Of a DNA stretch of 64,000 nt, positions 40,201-47,838 are shown one piece after another. How positions within the stretch are numbered: the stretch's first letter is position 1; every line of letters begins with the position of its first letter. The position numbers and the translations under genes are program-made. The stretch comes from Micromonospora cathayae (GTDB taxonomy: Bacteria > Actinomycetota > Actinomycetes > Mycobacteriales > Micromonosporaceae). Location of the stretch: the NCBI RefSeq assembly GCF_028993575.1, contig NZ_CP118615.1, positions 2,914,001-2,978,000 of the forward strand, written 5' to 3'. The notes under the pieces are model-generated. The model made no database searches and had not been told where the DNA came from. It was given only the letters and a program-made list of their open reading frames with translations.

Positions 40201-40950
40201 TCAGTCGAGCAGGTGGGCGCGCAGCGCGGTGAAGTGCTGGTCGGTCAGCCCGGCGTGGCGCAGGTAGCCCTCCACCGATCCGTGCCGCCCGCGCAACTCG
40301 TCGAGGAAGAACGTCATCGCCTCGGCCGGCGAGGCGAGGAACGGCGCGGGCAGCTTCTCCGCGCCCGGCATGCTGGCGGCCAGCCAGGCGCTGTACCGCG
40401 CGGACGCCTCGGTGCTCAGCGCGTAGTCGGTGACGATGTCGGCGTCGCTCACCCCGAGCACCGACAGGGTCAGCGCGCAGACGATGCCGGTGCGGTCCTT
40501 GCCGGCCACGCAGTGCACCACCACCGGCGCGTTGCCGGCGTCGGCGATCAACCCGACCGCGGTCCCGAGCCCGGCCGCGCCGGTCTCGGCGAGGTCGGCG
40601 TACCGGTCGGCGAGGAAGCGGGCCAGACTGGTCTCCGGGTCGTACATCTGCTCGGCCCAGTTCCGGTGCTCCGGGTGGACGTGCCGGTAGGCCAGCCCGT
40701 CGTACTCGGGGACCCGGCCGTCCCGGGCCACCTCGGTGGGGCGGCGCAGGTCGATCACCGTCCGGACGCCGAGGGCGGCGAACGCCTCCCGGTCGGTCTC
40801 GTCGATCCGGTGCAGCGAGTCGGACCGGTAGAGCCGGCCCCAGCGTACGGTGCGTCCGTCGTGGCCCGGGTAGCCGCCGACGTCGCGGAAGTTGAACATG
40901 GCGGAGAAGGGGATTCGTCTGTTCACCTCGATGGCATCCACCCCTGACAC
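40201..40950 (-). CDS. Protein tyrosine/serine phosphatase (PtpB-like)
   Basis: A 249-residue phosphatase with the N-terminal FNFRDVGGYPGHDGRTVRWG and RLYRSDSLHR motifs and the P-loop HCVAGKDRTGIV (~residues 156-167; Cys nucleophile, Arg, general Asp in DLRRPTEV region). This matches the PF13350-type lipid/tyrosine phosphatases such as M. tuberculosis PtpB. Cytoplasmic, no signal peptide. The neighbour upstream (PRC-barrel) is 49 bases away on the same strand. Substrate unknown. Confidence 0.88.
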   Translation of the reverse strand: MSGVDAIEVNRRIPFSAMFNFRDVGGYPGHDGRTVRWGRLYRSDSLHRIDETDREAFAALGVRTVIDLRRPTEVARDGRVPEYDGLAYRHVHPEHRNWAEQMYDPETSLARFLADRYADLAETGAAGLGTAVGLIADAGNAPVVVHCVAGKDRTGIVCALTLSVLGVSDADIVTDYALSTEASARYSAWLAASMPGAEKLPAPFLASPAEAMTFFLDELRGRHGSVEGYLRHAGLTDQHFTALRAHLLD

Positions 40951-40999
40951 GGTAACGGCCGGTGAAGCGGATCTCCACCGGCTGTGACGTCCGTTCTGG

Positions 41000-41455
41000 T
41001 TACCGGGCGGTGCCCGGCGGCACCGGCGCGTACGTGTCGTCGTAGTACCCGCCGAGCCGGTTCCGGAAGGCCGGGTCCCGGTCGGTGGCGTCGTACTCGG
41101 GGGCGGCCTTGATCTGGTCCCGGCTCCGGTCGACGTGCACGGTCCGGGTCCCGTGGTCGACGTGGCTGACGGTGCCGGCGGGGAGCACCACCGTCCGGCC
41201 GAAGATCCACGGGCCGGTCTCCACCACCAGGTAGCTGGCGTTCACCTCGTGGCTGGCCTCGTCGATCTTCCCGATCGACCCGTCGGTCGCCTCGACCTGG
41301 TACCCGACCAGGTCGGCTCCGGTCACCCCGCTCTCGTCGCGGTAGCGCCACGGATCGAACGTGCCGGTGGGCGCGGTACCGGGAAAGGCGCCCTGGCCCT
41401 CGTCGGTCACCGGTTCCGGTGATGCGTGCACGGCACGCGGATCGAGCCCGTCCAT
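41000..41455 (-). CDS. PRC-barrel domain protein
   Basis: 151 residues. The central segment (DLVGYQVEATDGSIGKIDEA, SYLVVETGPWIFGRTVVLPA) is a PRC-barrel, a small beta fold found in stress and photosynthetic proteins and in RimM. Flanks are charged and probably disordered, including a Tyr-rich end (GGYYDDTYAPV). Such stand-alone PRC proteins are common stress-related proteins in actinomycetes; the precise role is unknown. Confidence 0.8.
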   Translation of the reverse strand: MDGLDPRAVHASPEPVTDEGQGAFPGTAPTGTFDPWRYRDESGVTGADLVGYQVEATDGSIGKIDEASHEVNASYLVVETGPWIFGRTVVLPAGTVSHVDHGTRTVHVDRSRDQIKAAPEYDATDRDPAFRNRLGGYYDDTYAPVPPGTAR

Positions 41456-41522
41456 GGGTCCCCTCCTGCCTCGGCGGTCCGGTCAGGGTTTCCCGGTACC
41501 CCCTGGCCGGGATCGCACACCT

Positions 41523-41569
41523 GGGCGGTGCGCCGGCCGGGCGGTGCGCCGGCTGGGCGGTGCGCCGGC
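41523..41569. repeat. Three copies of GGGCGGTGCGCCGGC at 16-bp period
   Basis: Exact copies start at 41523, 41539 and 41555, with degenerate continuation to ~41605. They lie in the 248-base gap upstream of the PRC-barrel gene and downstream of ahpD. No coding role is seen. Confidence 0.7.
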
Positions 41570-41636
41570 AGTACGCCGGCCGGGCGGCCCGTCGGCGGTG
41601 CGCCGCGACCCGGCACCGGGCCGACCGCCGGCACGG

Positions 41637-41671
41637 GCACGGGGGCCGTCCGGTCCGGACGACCCCCGTGC
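41637..41671 (-). terminator. ahpC-ahpD terminator hairpin
   Basis: A 9-bp stem GCACGGGGG/CCCCCGTGC, one C-A mismatch, then a 6-bp inner stem CGTCCG/CGGACG and a GTC loop, 32 bases after the ahpD stop. Confidence 0.7.
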
Positions 41672-41703
41672 CTGTCGGGTGATCCCGTGCGTCCTGCGGC
41701 GGA

Positions 41704-42234
41704 TCAGGCCAGCGCGGCCTCGGCGTCGAGCGCCACCGCGGCGGCGTGCACGACGGCGGCGATGCGCAGCCCCTCGTGCACCTGCTCCCGGGTGAAGCCG
41801 GTGCCGCGCAGGGTCTTCTCGTGCGACTCCAGGCACACCCCGCACCCGGTGATCGCCGAGACCGCCAGGCACCACAGCTCGAAGTCGCCCTTGTCCACCC
41901 CGGGCCGGGCGATGATCTGCATCCGCAGCCGGGCCGGCATCGAGCCGTACGACTCGTCACCGATCAGGTGCTTGGCCCGGTAGTAGACGTTGTTCATTGC
42001 CATGATGGTGGCCGCGCCCTTGGCCGCCTCGACCGCCTCCGGGGAGAGGTGCGTGGCGGCCTCGGCCGCGATCTCCCGTAGCACCACCGGGTTGCGCGCG
42101 GCGACGGCGCAGGCCAGCGCGGTGCCCCAGGCCAGTTCCGGCTTGAGGGTGGAGGTGCCGACGGTCGATCCGAGGTTGAGCTTGACGTCCTTGGCGTACT
42201 CCGGCAGGGCCGCCTTGACGGCGTCGAGGCCCAT
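41704..42234 (-). CDS. ahpD: Alkyl hydroperoxide reductase AhpD (carboxymuconolactone decarboxylase fold)
   Basis: 176 residues. The active-site CxxC with proton-relay His is GCGVCLESHE (~residues 131-140). AhpD passes electrons (from lipoamide systems in mycobacteria) to the peroxiredoxin AhpC. It starts 3 bases after the ahpC stop, so the two are made together. Confidence 0.94.
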   Translation of the reverse strand: MGLDAVKAALPEYAKDVKLNLGSTVGTSTLKPELAWGTALACAVAARNPVVLREIAAEAATHLSPEAVEAAKGAATIMAMNNVYYRAKHLIGDESYGSMPARLRMQIIARPGVDKGDFELWCLAVSAITGCGVCLESHEKTLRGTGFTREQVHEGLRIAAVVHAAAVALDAEAALA

Positions 42235-42237
42235 CGG

Positions 42238-42792
42238 TCAGACCCCGGCCATCAGCTTGGTGGCGTCCAGGGTGTCGGCGCCCTTGTTCCAGTTGCACGG
42301 GCACAGCTCGTCGGTCTGCAGGGCGTCGAGCACCCGCAGCACCTCGGAGACGTTCCGGCCGACCGAGCCGGCGGTGACCATGGCGAACTGGATCTCGTTG
42401 TCCGGGTCGACGATGAAGGTGGCGCGCTGCGCCACGCCGTCCGCGCCGAGCACGCCGCAGGCGGCGGTCAGTTCGCGCTTGATGTCGCTGAGCATCGGGA
42501 ACGGCAGCTCGCGCAGGTCCGGGTGGTCCTTGCGCCAGGCGTAGTGGACGAACTCGTTGTCGACGGAGACGCCGAGCACCTGGGCGTCGCGGTCGGCGAA
42601 CTCGCCGTTGAGCCGGCCGAACTCGGCGATCTCGGTGGGACAGATGAAGGTGAAGTCCTTGGGCCAGAAGAAGACCACCCGCCACTTGCCCTGGTACGAC
42701 TTGTGGTGGATCGTCTCGAACGCCTTGTCGGCCTCCAGGGAGACGCAGGCGGTGAGTTCGTAGTCCGGGAACTTGTCACCGACAGTGAGCAC
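42238..42792 (-). CDS. ahpC: Peroxiredoxin AhpC
   Basis: A 184-residue 2-Cys peroxiredoxin: peroxidatic Cys in DFTFICPTEI, resolving Cys in ELCPCNW near the C-terminus. Reduces H2O2, organic peroxides and peroxynitrite in the cytoplasm. First gene of the ahpC-ahpD operon. No oxyR gene is adjacent; a CTGGA/TCCAG dyad 35 bases upstream is a candidate control site. Confidence 0.95.
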   Translation of the reverse strand: MLTVGDKFPDYELTACVSLEADKAFETIHHKSYQGKWRVVFFWPKDFTFICPTEIAEFGRLNGEFADRDAQVLGVSVDNEFVHYAWRKDHPDLRELPFPMLSDIKRELTAACGVLGADGVAQRATFIVDPDNEIQFAMVTAGSVGRNVSEVLRVLDALQTDELCPCNWNKGADTLDATKLMAGV

Positions 42793-42826
42793 AGGTCCTC
42801 CTTGACGAGCGGCACGGGGCCGGTAA

Positions 42827-42841
42827 CTGGATTGGTTCCAG
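42827..42841. promoter_or_regulatory. CTGGA-N5-TCCAG dyad upstream of ahpC
   Basis: Perfect 5-bp arms with a 5-base spacer, 35-49 bases before the ahpC start codon, in the divergent ahpC/cimA region (42793-43136). It fits an operator position, but the regulator is unknown. Apart from this and the cimA leader, the region shows no gene. Confidence 0.35.
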
Positions 42842-43021
42842 ATGCTTCCCTAGGGCTGTGACGCGCAGGTGGCGGCCGGGTCACTTGTGAAGTCGATCAC
42901 GAACGGAGCGTTACGCCCGTGGTTGCCGGTCCGGCTTGCTATGGCGACCCTCCGCGACCGAGCCTCCCACCATGTGGACTCTTCCTCCCAGATTCCCCGC
43001 CGGGGTGGCAGAGTACGGCTC

Positions 43022-43054
43022 GTGACCAGCACCGCCCTGATTATTGGCACCTAG
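43022..43054 (+). CDS. Putative cimA leader peptide (10 aa)
   Basis: GTG-started ORF reading V(M)TSTALIIGT. The CTG ATT ATT run is striking: ATT is very rare in the coding sequences around it, where Ile is nearly always ATC. Leu-Ile-Ile just before the stop fits sensing of isoleucyl-tRNA for an isoleucine-pathway gene. The Shine-Dalgarno (GGGGTGG) is distant (13 bases). Confidence 0.55.
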   Translation: MTSTALIIGT

Positions 43055-43113
43055 CGCGCCGGCATCCCTCCGCCGAGCGCGCAGACCTCCCGCATCCCGC
43101 GGGGGGTCTTTTT
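43054..43113 (+). promoter_or_regulatory. cimA attenuator: stop-codon hairpin plus T-run terminator
   Basis: The first hairpin starts at the last base of the leader stop (43054-43063 with 43072-43082, one bulged A, 10 bp). The terminator is an 11-bp stem AGACCTCCCGC with its complement (43083-43093 / 43099-43109, one G-T pair), running straight into TTTTT (43109-43113). It ends 24 bases before the cimA ATG. The layout matches the ilvB leader in this window. Confidence 0.72.
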
Positions 43114-43136
43114 GTTGGTTCCAGAAAGGTCTCCCC

Positions 43137-44717
43137 ATGACGTACCAGGTCTACGACACCACGTTGCGCGACGGTGCCCAGCGCGAGGGAATCAGCTACT
43201 CCGTGGTCGACAAGCTCGCCGTGGCCCGCCTGCTGGACGAGTTCGGCGTCGGCTTCATCGAGGGCGGCTGGCCGGGCGCGGTGCCCAAGGACACCGAGTT
43301 CTTCCGCCGAGCCCGCACCGAACTCGACCTGCGGCACGCGCTGCTGGTCGCGTTCGGCGCCACCCGCAAGGCCGGCCGCACGGCCGCCGACGACCCCCAG
43401 GTCCGGGCCCTGCTGGACGCCGAGACCCCGGCCGTCGCCCTGGTCGCCAAGGCCGACCTGCGGCACGTCGAGCGGGCCCTGCGCACCACTCCGGCGGAGA
43501 ACCTCGCCATGATCGACGACACGGTGCGCCACCTGGTCGCCGAGGGCCGCCGGGTCTTCGTCGACGGCGAGCACTTCTTCGACGGCTACCGCGCCGACCC
43601 GGCGTACGGCGCGGCCGTGGTGGAGACCGCCCTCGGCGCGGGCGCCGAGGTGATGGTGCTCTGCGACACCAACGGCGGCATGCTGCCGTCCCAGGTGACC
43701 ACGGTCATCGCGGACCTGACCGCCCGGCTCGGCGTCGGCCCGGAACGGCTCGGCATCCACTGCCAGAACGACACCGCCTGCGCGGTCGCCAACACCGTCG
43801 CCGCCGTCGAGGCCGGCGTCCGGCACTTCCAGGGCACCGCCAACGGATACGGCGAACGCCCCGGCAACGCCGACATCTTCGCCGTGGTCGCCAACCTGCA
43901 ACTCAAGCTCGGGCTGCCGGTCCTACCGGAGGGCTGCCTGGAACAGATGGTGCGCGTCTCGCACGCCATCGCGGAGATCGCCAACATCGCCCCCGACACC
44001 CACCAGGCCTACGTCGGGGCCGCCGCCTTCGCCCACAAGGCGGGGCTGCACGCGAGCGCGATCAAGGTGGATCCGCTGCTCTACAACCACATCGATCCCG
44101 GTGTGGTGGGCAACGGCATGCGGATCCTGGTGACGGAGATGGCCGGTCGGGCCAGCATCGAGCTCAAGAGCCGTGAACTCGGCCTGGACCTGACCGGCCA
44201 ACCCGAGACCCTCTCCCGGATCACCGACCGGGTCAAGGAACTCGAGGCGGGCGGCTGGTCCTTCGAGGCCGCCGACGCGTCCTTCGAACTGCTGGTCCGC
44301 TCCGAGCTGCCCGACCGCGTCCCGGTCCGGCCGTTCACCCTGGAGTCGTACCGGGTGATCGTCGAGCACCGCGAGGACGGCGCGGTGGTCTCCGAGGCGA
44401 CCGTGAAGATCCGGGTACGCGGCGAGCGGGTGCTCGCCACCGCCGAGGGGAACGGCCCGGTCAACGCCCTGGACGAGGCGCTGCGGGTGGCGCTCACCCG
44501 GCACTACCCGGAGCTGCGTGACTTCGAGCTGGCCGACTACAAGGTGCGGATCCTGGAGGGCAGCCACGGCACCGGCGCGGTGACCCGCGTCCTGGTGGAG
44601 ACCGCCGGGGCCGGTCGGGACTGGACCACCGTCGGGGTGCACCCCAACGTGGTCGAGGCGAGCTGGCACGCCCTGGTCGACGCGCTCACCTACGGCCTGG
44701 ACCGCGCCCACGTCTGA
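43137..44717 (+). CDS. cimA: (R)-citramalate synthase
   Basis: Condenses acetyl-CoA and pyruvate to citramalate, giving 2-ketobutyrate for isoleucine without threonine. 526 residues, citramalate synthase (TIGR00977-like) type: DTTLRDGAQREGISYSV at the start, HCQNDTACAVANTVAAVEAG (metal motif), GERPGNADIF, a linker domain and a C-terminal LeuA-type allosteric domain (~400-526) that should bind isoleucine. The ATG follows AAAGG by ~9 bases. 2-Isopropylmalate synthase is the closest alternative, but the motifs and absence of typical LeuA length favour CimA. Confidence 0.92.
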   Translation: MTYQVYDTTLRDGAQREGISYSVVDKLAVARLLDEFGVGFIEGGWPGAVPKDTEFFRRARTELDLRHALLVAFGATRKAGRTAADDPQVRALLDAETPAVALVAKADLRHVERALRTTPAENLAMIDDTVRHLVAEGRRVFVDGEHFFDGYRADPAYGAAVVETALGAGAEVMVLCDTNGGMLPSQVTTVIADLTARLGVGPERLGIHCQNDTACAVANTVAAVEAGVRHFQGTANGYGERPGNADIFAVVANLQLKLGLPVLPEGCLEQMVRVSHAIAEIANIAPDTHQAYVGAAAFAHKAGLHASAIKVDPLLYNHIDPGVVGNGMRILVTEMAGRASIELKSRELGLDLTGQPETLSRITDRVKELEAGGWSFEAADASFELLVRSELPDRVPVRPFTLESYRVIVEHREDGAVVSEATVKIRVRGERVLATAEGNGPVNALDEALRVALTRHYPELRDFELADYKVRILEGSHGTGAVTRVLVETAGAGRDWTTVGVHPNVVEASWHALVDALTYGLDRAHV

Positions 44718-44760
44718 GCCGGGCCGGCGCGGGGAAGGGGGGCCGGGCCGCCCCGCCCCT

Positions 44761-45810
44761 TCAGGCGCGGGGGAGGCGCAGTTCGGCGAGGACCGGCCGG
44801 TGGTCGCTGCCGGGCAGCCCGGACACCCGCACCGCGCGGACCGCGATCCGCCGGTCGACCAGGACGTGGTCGATGGTGACCGGCGGGATCGGGTCGCCGT
44901 CGTACGGCCCCCAGGTGCCGGCCAGCCCGGCTCCGACCGCGTCCGCCGCGTCGACGTACCCGGTGGCGATCAGGTCGCGCAGCAGCGCGTGGTCCAGGGT
45001 GGCGTTGAAGTCCCCGGCGAGGATGCTCAACGGTCCGTCCGGGGTGGCCGGGGGCTGGGCCGTGAGATCGGTCCGCCAGTCGGGAACCACCGACGGCGCG
45101 TGCGGGGCCGCCGGGTGTGCCGACTCGACGCGCACCGGCGGCGCGCCGGGCACGGCCAGGGTCCCGTACGCCTGGCTGAACCCGAAGCCGGCGTTGCGGC
45201 GGGTCCCGACGTCGGCCAGCGGGAAGCGGGCGTAGAGGCCGGAGCCGGTGGTGCCGACCTCCGCGTTGAGTTGCCGGTGGGGCAGCAGGTCGGCCAGGCC
45301 GAGCCGGTCCAGGTCGGCCTGGGCGTCCGGGGTGAACTCCTGCACCGCCAGCACGTCGACCCGTTCGTCGCGGACCAGCCGGACCAGGGTCGCGGCGTCG
45401 CCCGCGCCGGCCAGCAGGTTGGCGGTGAGCAGCCGCAGCGTCGGCCCGTCGGTCGCCGGCTGGGTGGCCGGCAGCGCCCGGGGCGCGACCACCGCGACCA
45501 GGGCCACCGCGGTCAGCGCCGCGACCGCCGCCGGCCACCACCGGCGCAGGGCGAGCGCCAGCACCAGGGGGAGCAGGGTCCAGGCCGCCACGTACGGCGT
45601 GAAGGCCACCGCCTGCACCAGCGCGCCGCGTTCCAGCCCGGGTAGCCGGACGGCGGCCCACGCCAGGCCGGGTGCCACGGCGATCCAGCAGAGCACGGTA
45701 CGGGTGTCGGCCCGGGTGTGGGCCGTCGGCTGGTCCTCGGTACGTACGGTCACCGGCGTCACGGTAGCCGCCCGGCCCACCGCCGGTGTCCCGGTTTGTT
45801 TCACGAACAT
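44761..45810 (-). CDS. Membrane-anchored endonuclease/exonuclease/phosphatase-family protein
   Basis: 349 residues. Three hydrophobic segments (~30-115) precede an EEP domain (~125-349) with LRLLTANLLAG, VLAVQEF, ILAGDFNATLDH, TIDHVLVD and GSDHRPV; all Mg-binding and catalytic positions are present. The catalytic domain would face outside if the three helices follow the usual topology. Substrates in this fold range from DNA to phospholipids; none can be assigned. It is convergent with cimA. Confidence 0.86.
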   Translation of the reverse strand: MFVKQTGTPAVGRAATVTPVTVRTEDQPTAHTRADTRTVLCWIAVAPGLAWAAVRLPGLERGALVQAVAFTPYVAAWTLLPLVLALALRRWWPAAVAALTAVALVAVVAPRALPATQPATDGPTLRLLTANLLAGAGDAATLVRLVRDERVDVLAVQEFTPDAQADLDRLGLADLLPHRQLNAEVGTTGSGLYARFPLADVGTRRNAGFGFSQAYGTLAVPGAPPVRVESAHPAAPHAPSVVPDWRTDLTAQPPATPDGPLSILAGDFNATLDHALLRDLIATGYVDAADAVGAGLAGTWGPYDGDPIPPVTIDHVLVDRRIAVRAVRVSGLPGSDHRPVLAELRLPRA

Positions 45811-45898
45811 TTCTTGGATCTGGTGATCGCTATTTCGTGAGGTGGCGTTAATTGTCGGGTAATGCGTGTCCGGGCATTGACCGGCCGCTTTTGCCGGT

Positions 45899-46011
45899 GC
45901 TAGGTTCCTGAGGGTGTGGGCTGCGACTCTCCGTAGTCTTGGCAGCTCAAGTCCGGTAAGTGTGCCTAGCTCCCGGCTCGGGTGAGGGTGCTGAATCGCG
46001 TACTCCCGAGC
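45899..46011 (+). ncRNA. Structured, unassigned 5' leader of the single-domain secreted protein
   Basis: The leader folds by eye: outer stem GCTAGG/CCTAGC (45899-45904 / 45965-45970) enclosing GCTGC+GACT paired with AGTC+GCAGC (45920-45928 / 45935-45946), then a second hairpin GCTCGGG/CCCGAGC (45976-45982 / 46005-46011) and GGTGGAAACC (46013-46022). A CCGGC/GCCGG hairpin (45881-45897) sits just upstream. This is more structure than normal for a 5' UTR; I cannot match it to a known riboswitch class. Confidence 0.4.
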
Positions 46012-46091
46012 TGGTGGAAACCAACAACGATCCGTCCCGCTAATTGCGTGACGGCCCTGCTCGCCGTGCTCTAAGAAAAGGGAGACCTGTC

Positions 46092-46613
46092 ATGGCCAAA
46101 CTGTTCTCACGTAAGGCGGCCACGGTGACGTTCGTCGTGCTGGGGCTCACCCTGGCCGGCGGCGGGATCGCCGCAGCCCGGCCCGACGCCGGGTCCGACC
46201 GGGTCGGCCGGTCCGCCGGCCAGCCGCTGATCTCACCGGAGGACGCCCGGAAGGCACGCGAAGCGATGAAGCCCGGCCCGTCGGCGAACTCCATCCCCGG
46301 CTCGGTGTCCTTCGCCGTGGTCGACGCCAACGGCACCCTCGCCCGGGGCTCGGACGCGGTCTCGGTGACCAAGTACGGCCCCGGCCAGTACCAGGTCATC
46401 TTCAACCACGACGTGAGCCGGTCGGGGTACGTCGCCACCATCGGCCTCTCCTTCGACTGCTGCATCCCGCCGTCCGGCGAGATCGGCGTCGCCTCCCGCC
46501 TGGACACCCCGAACGGGGTGTACGTGGAGACCCGCAACTCCAGCGGTTTCCCGTCCGACCGGGGCTTCCACCTGATCGTCGCCGACCCCGGAACCGTCGG
46601 CGGACAGCGCTGA
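46092..46613 (+). CDS. Secreted protein with one copy of the repeat domain seen at 26-1054
   Basis: 173 residues. Signal peptide 1-~28 (AKLFSRKAATVTFVV core, ending GIAAA), a spacer to ~65, then one domain: VSFAVVDANGTLARGSDAVS, VTKYGPGQYQVIF, YVATIG, VYVETRN, FHLIVAD. The same motif order occurs three times in the protein at 26-1054, so they are paralogues. The domain Cys before ATIG is replaced by Gly-Tyr here, and a Cys pair (DCC) occurs later. The ATG is preceded by AAAAGGGAG. Function unknown. Confidence 0.85.
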   Translation: MAKLFSRKAATVTFVVLGLTLAGGGIAAARPDAGSDRVGRSAGQPLISPEDARKAREAMKPGPSANSIPGSVSFAVVDANGTLARGSDAVSVTKYGPGQYQVIFNHDVSRSGYVATIGLSFDCCIPPSGEIGVASRLDTPNGVYVETRNSSGFPSDRGFHLIVADPGTVGGQR

Positions 46614-46657
46614 CCCGTCGGCCCGGCACCCGCCGCACCCGGGTTCCGGTGCCCTGA

Positions 46658-46710
46658 ACGGCCCGCCCGGCCGGCCCCGTCGGAGTTTCGGGGCAGGTTG
46701 GGCGGGCCGT
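46658..46710 (+). terminator. Nested terminator hairpin
   Basis: Outer 11-bp stem ACGGCCCGCCC/GGGCGGGCCGT enclosing an inner GCCCCG/CGGGGC stem; it separates the secreted protein gene from the MoxR operon. Confidence 0.65.
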
Positions 46711-46788
46711 CCCCGTTCGCCACCGATCGGGGCGATCCGGCGGTCAAGTCCGACGTTTGTCGGCCGCTGCGTCCGGGAAGCAAGCACC

Positions 46789-47838
46789 GTGACGGACATC
46801 TCGGACACCCTGGCCAGCCTGCCCAGCCCGGCCGATCCCGCCGGCCCCGGGATCGAGTTGGAACAGACCCTCTTCGAGGTCAGACGCGTGATCGTCGGGC
46901 AGGACCGGCTCGTCGAACGCCTGCTTGTCGCCCTCGTCGCCGACGGGCACTGCCTGCTGGAAGGCGTACCCGGAGTAGCCAAGACCCTGGCCGCGCAGAC
47001 CCTCGCCACCGTGGTCGGCGGCACCTTCTCCCGGATCCAGTTCACCCCGGACCTGGTCCCCTCCGACATCGTCGGCACCCGCGTCTACCGGGCCACCCAG
47101 GAGACCTTCGACGTCGAACTCGGCCCGATCATGGCGAACCTGGTGCTCGCCGACGAGATCAACCGCGCCCCGGCCAAGGTGCAGTCGGCGCTGCTCGAGG
47201 CGATGGCCGAACGGCAGGTCACCATCGGCGGCCGCAGCTTCGACGTACCGGAGCCGTTCCTGGTGCTCGCCACCCAGAACCCGATCGAGTCCGAGGGCGT
47301 CTACCAGCTTCCCGAGGCGCAACGGGACCGGTTCCTGATGAAGGTGGTCGTCGACTACCCGGGCGACGCCGACGAACTGGCCATCCTCTACCGGATGAGC
47401 ACCGACAAACCCCGGCCCCGCCGGGTGCTCGACCCGCAGCGGCTGCGCGCCCTCCAGGCCCGCGCCGCCGGCATCTTCGTCCACCACGCCGTCGCCGAGT
47501 ACGTGGTCCGGCTCATCCTCGCCACCCGCGACCCGGCCCGCTTCGGGTTGCCCGGGATCGCCCCGCTGCTGGCGTACGGGGCCAGCCCCCGGGCCACCCT
47601 CGGACTGGTCGCCGCCGCCCGCGCCCAGGCGCTGCTGCGCGGCCGGGAGTACGTGCTGCCCGCCGACGTCCGGGACCTGGCGGTGGACGTGCTCGCCCAC
47701 CGCCTGGTGCTCACCTTCGACGCGGTCGCCGACGGGGTGCGCGCCGAGGACATCGTCCACCGGCTCGTCGCGGCGGTGCCCCCACCCCAGGTCGCCCCCG
47801 ACCGTCGCCCCCTCACCCCCGACCTGGCGGCGGCATGA
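46789..47838 (+). CDS. MoxR-family AAA+ ATPase
   Basis: 349 residues. Walker A GVPGVAKTLAAQTLA, Walker B/MoxR motif VLADEINRAPAKVQSALLEA, and ATQNPIESEGVYQLPEAQ. MoxR proteins act as chaperones that activate partners with VWA domains, usually encoded next door, as here. GTG start. Its stop overlaps the DUF58 start (ATGA), opening a four-gene coupled operon. Confidence 0.93.
   Translation: MTDISDTLASLPSPADPAGPGIELEQTLFEVRRVIVGQDRLVERLLVALVADGHCLLEGVPGVAKTLAAQTLATVVGGTFSRIQFTPDLVPSDIVGTRVYRATQETFDVELGPIMANLVLADEINRAPAKVQSALLEAMAERQVTIGGRSFDVPEPFLVLATQNPIESEGVYQLPEAQRDRFLMKVVVDYPGDADELAILYRMSTDKPRPRRVLDPQRLRALQARAAGIFVHHAVAEYVVRLILATRDPARFGLPGIAPLLAYGASPRATLGLVAAARAQALLRGREYVLPADVRDLAVDVLAHRLVLTFDAVADGVRAEDIVHRLVAAVPPPQVAPDRRPLTPDLAAA

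Noticed and set aside
46698..47834. Upstream in-frame extension of the DUF58 gene
   Set aside because: Overlaps moxR in another frame with an Arg/Pro-rich nonsense translation; the ATG overlapping the moxR stop is the natural start.
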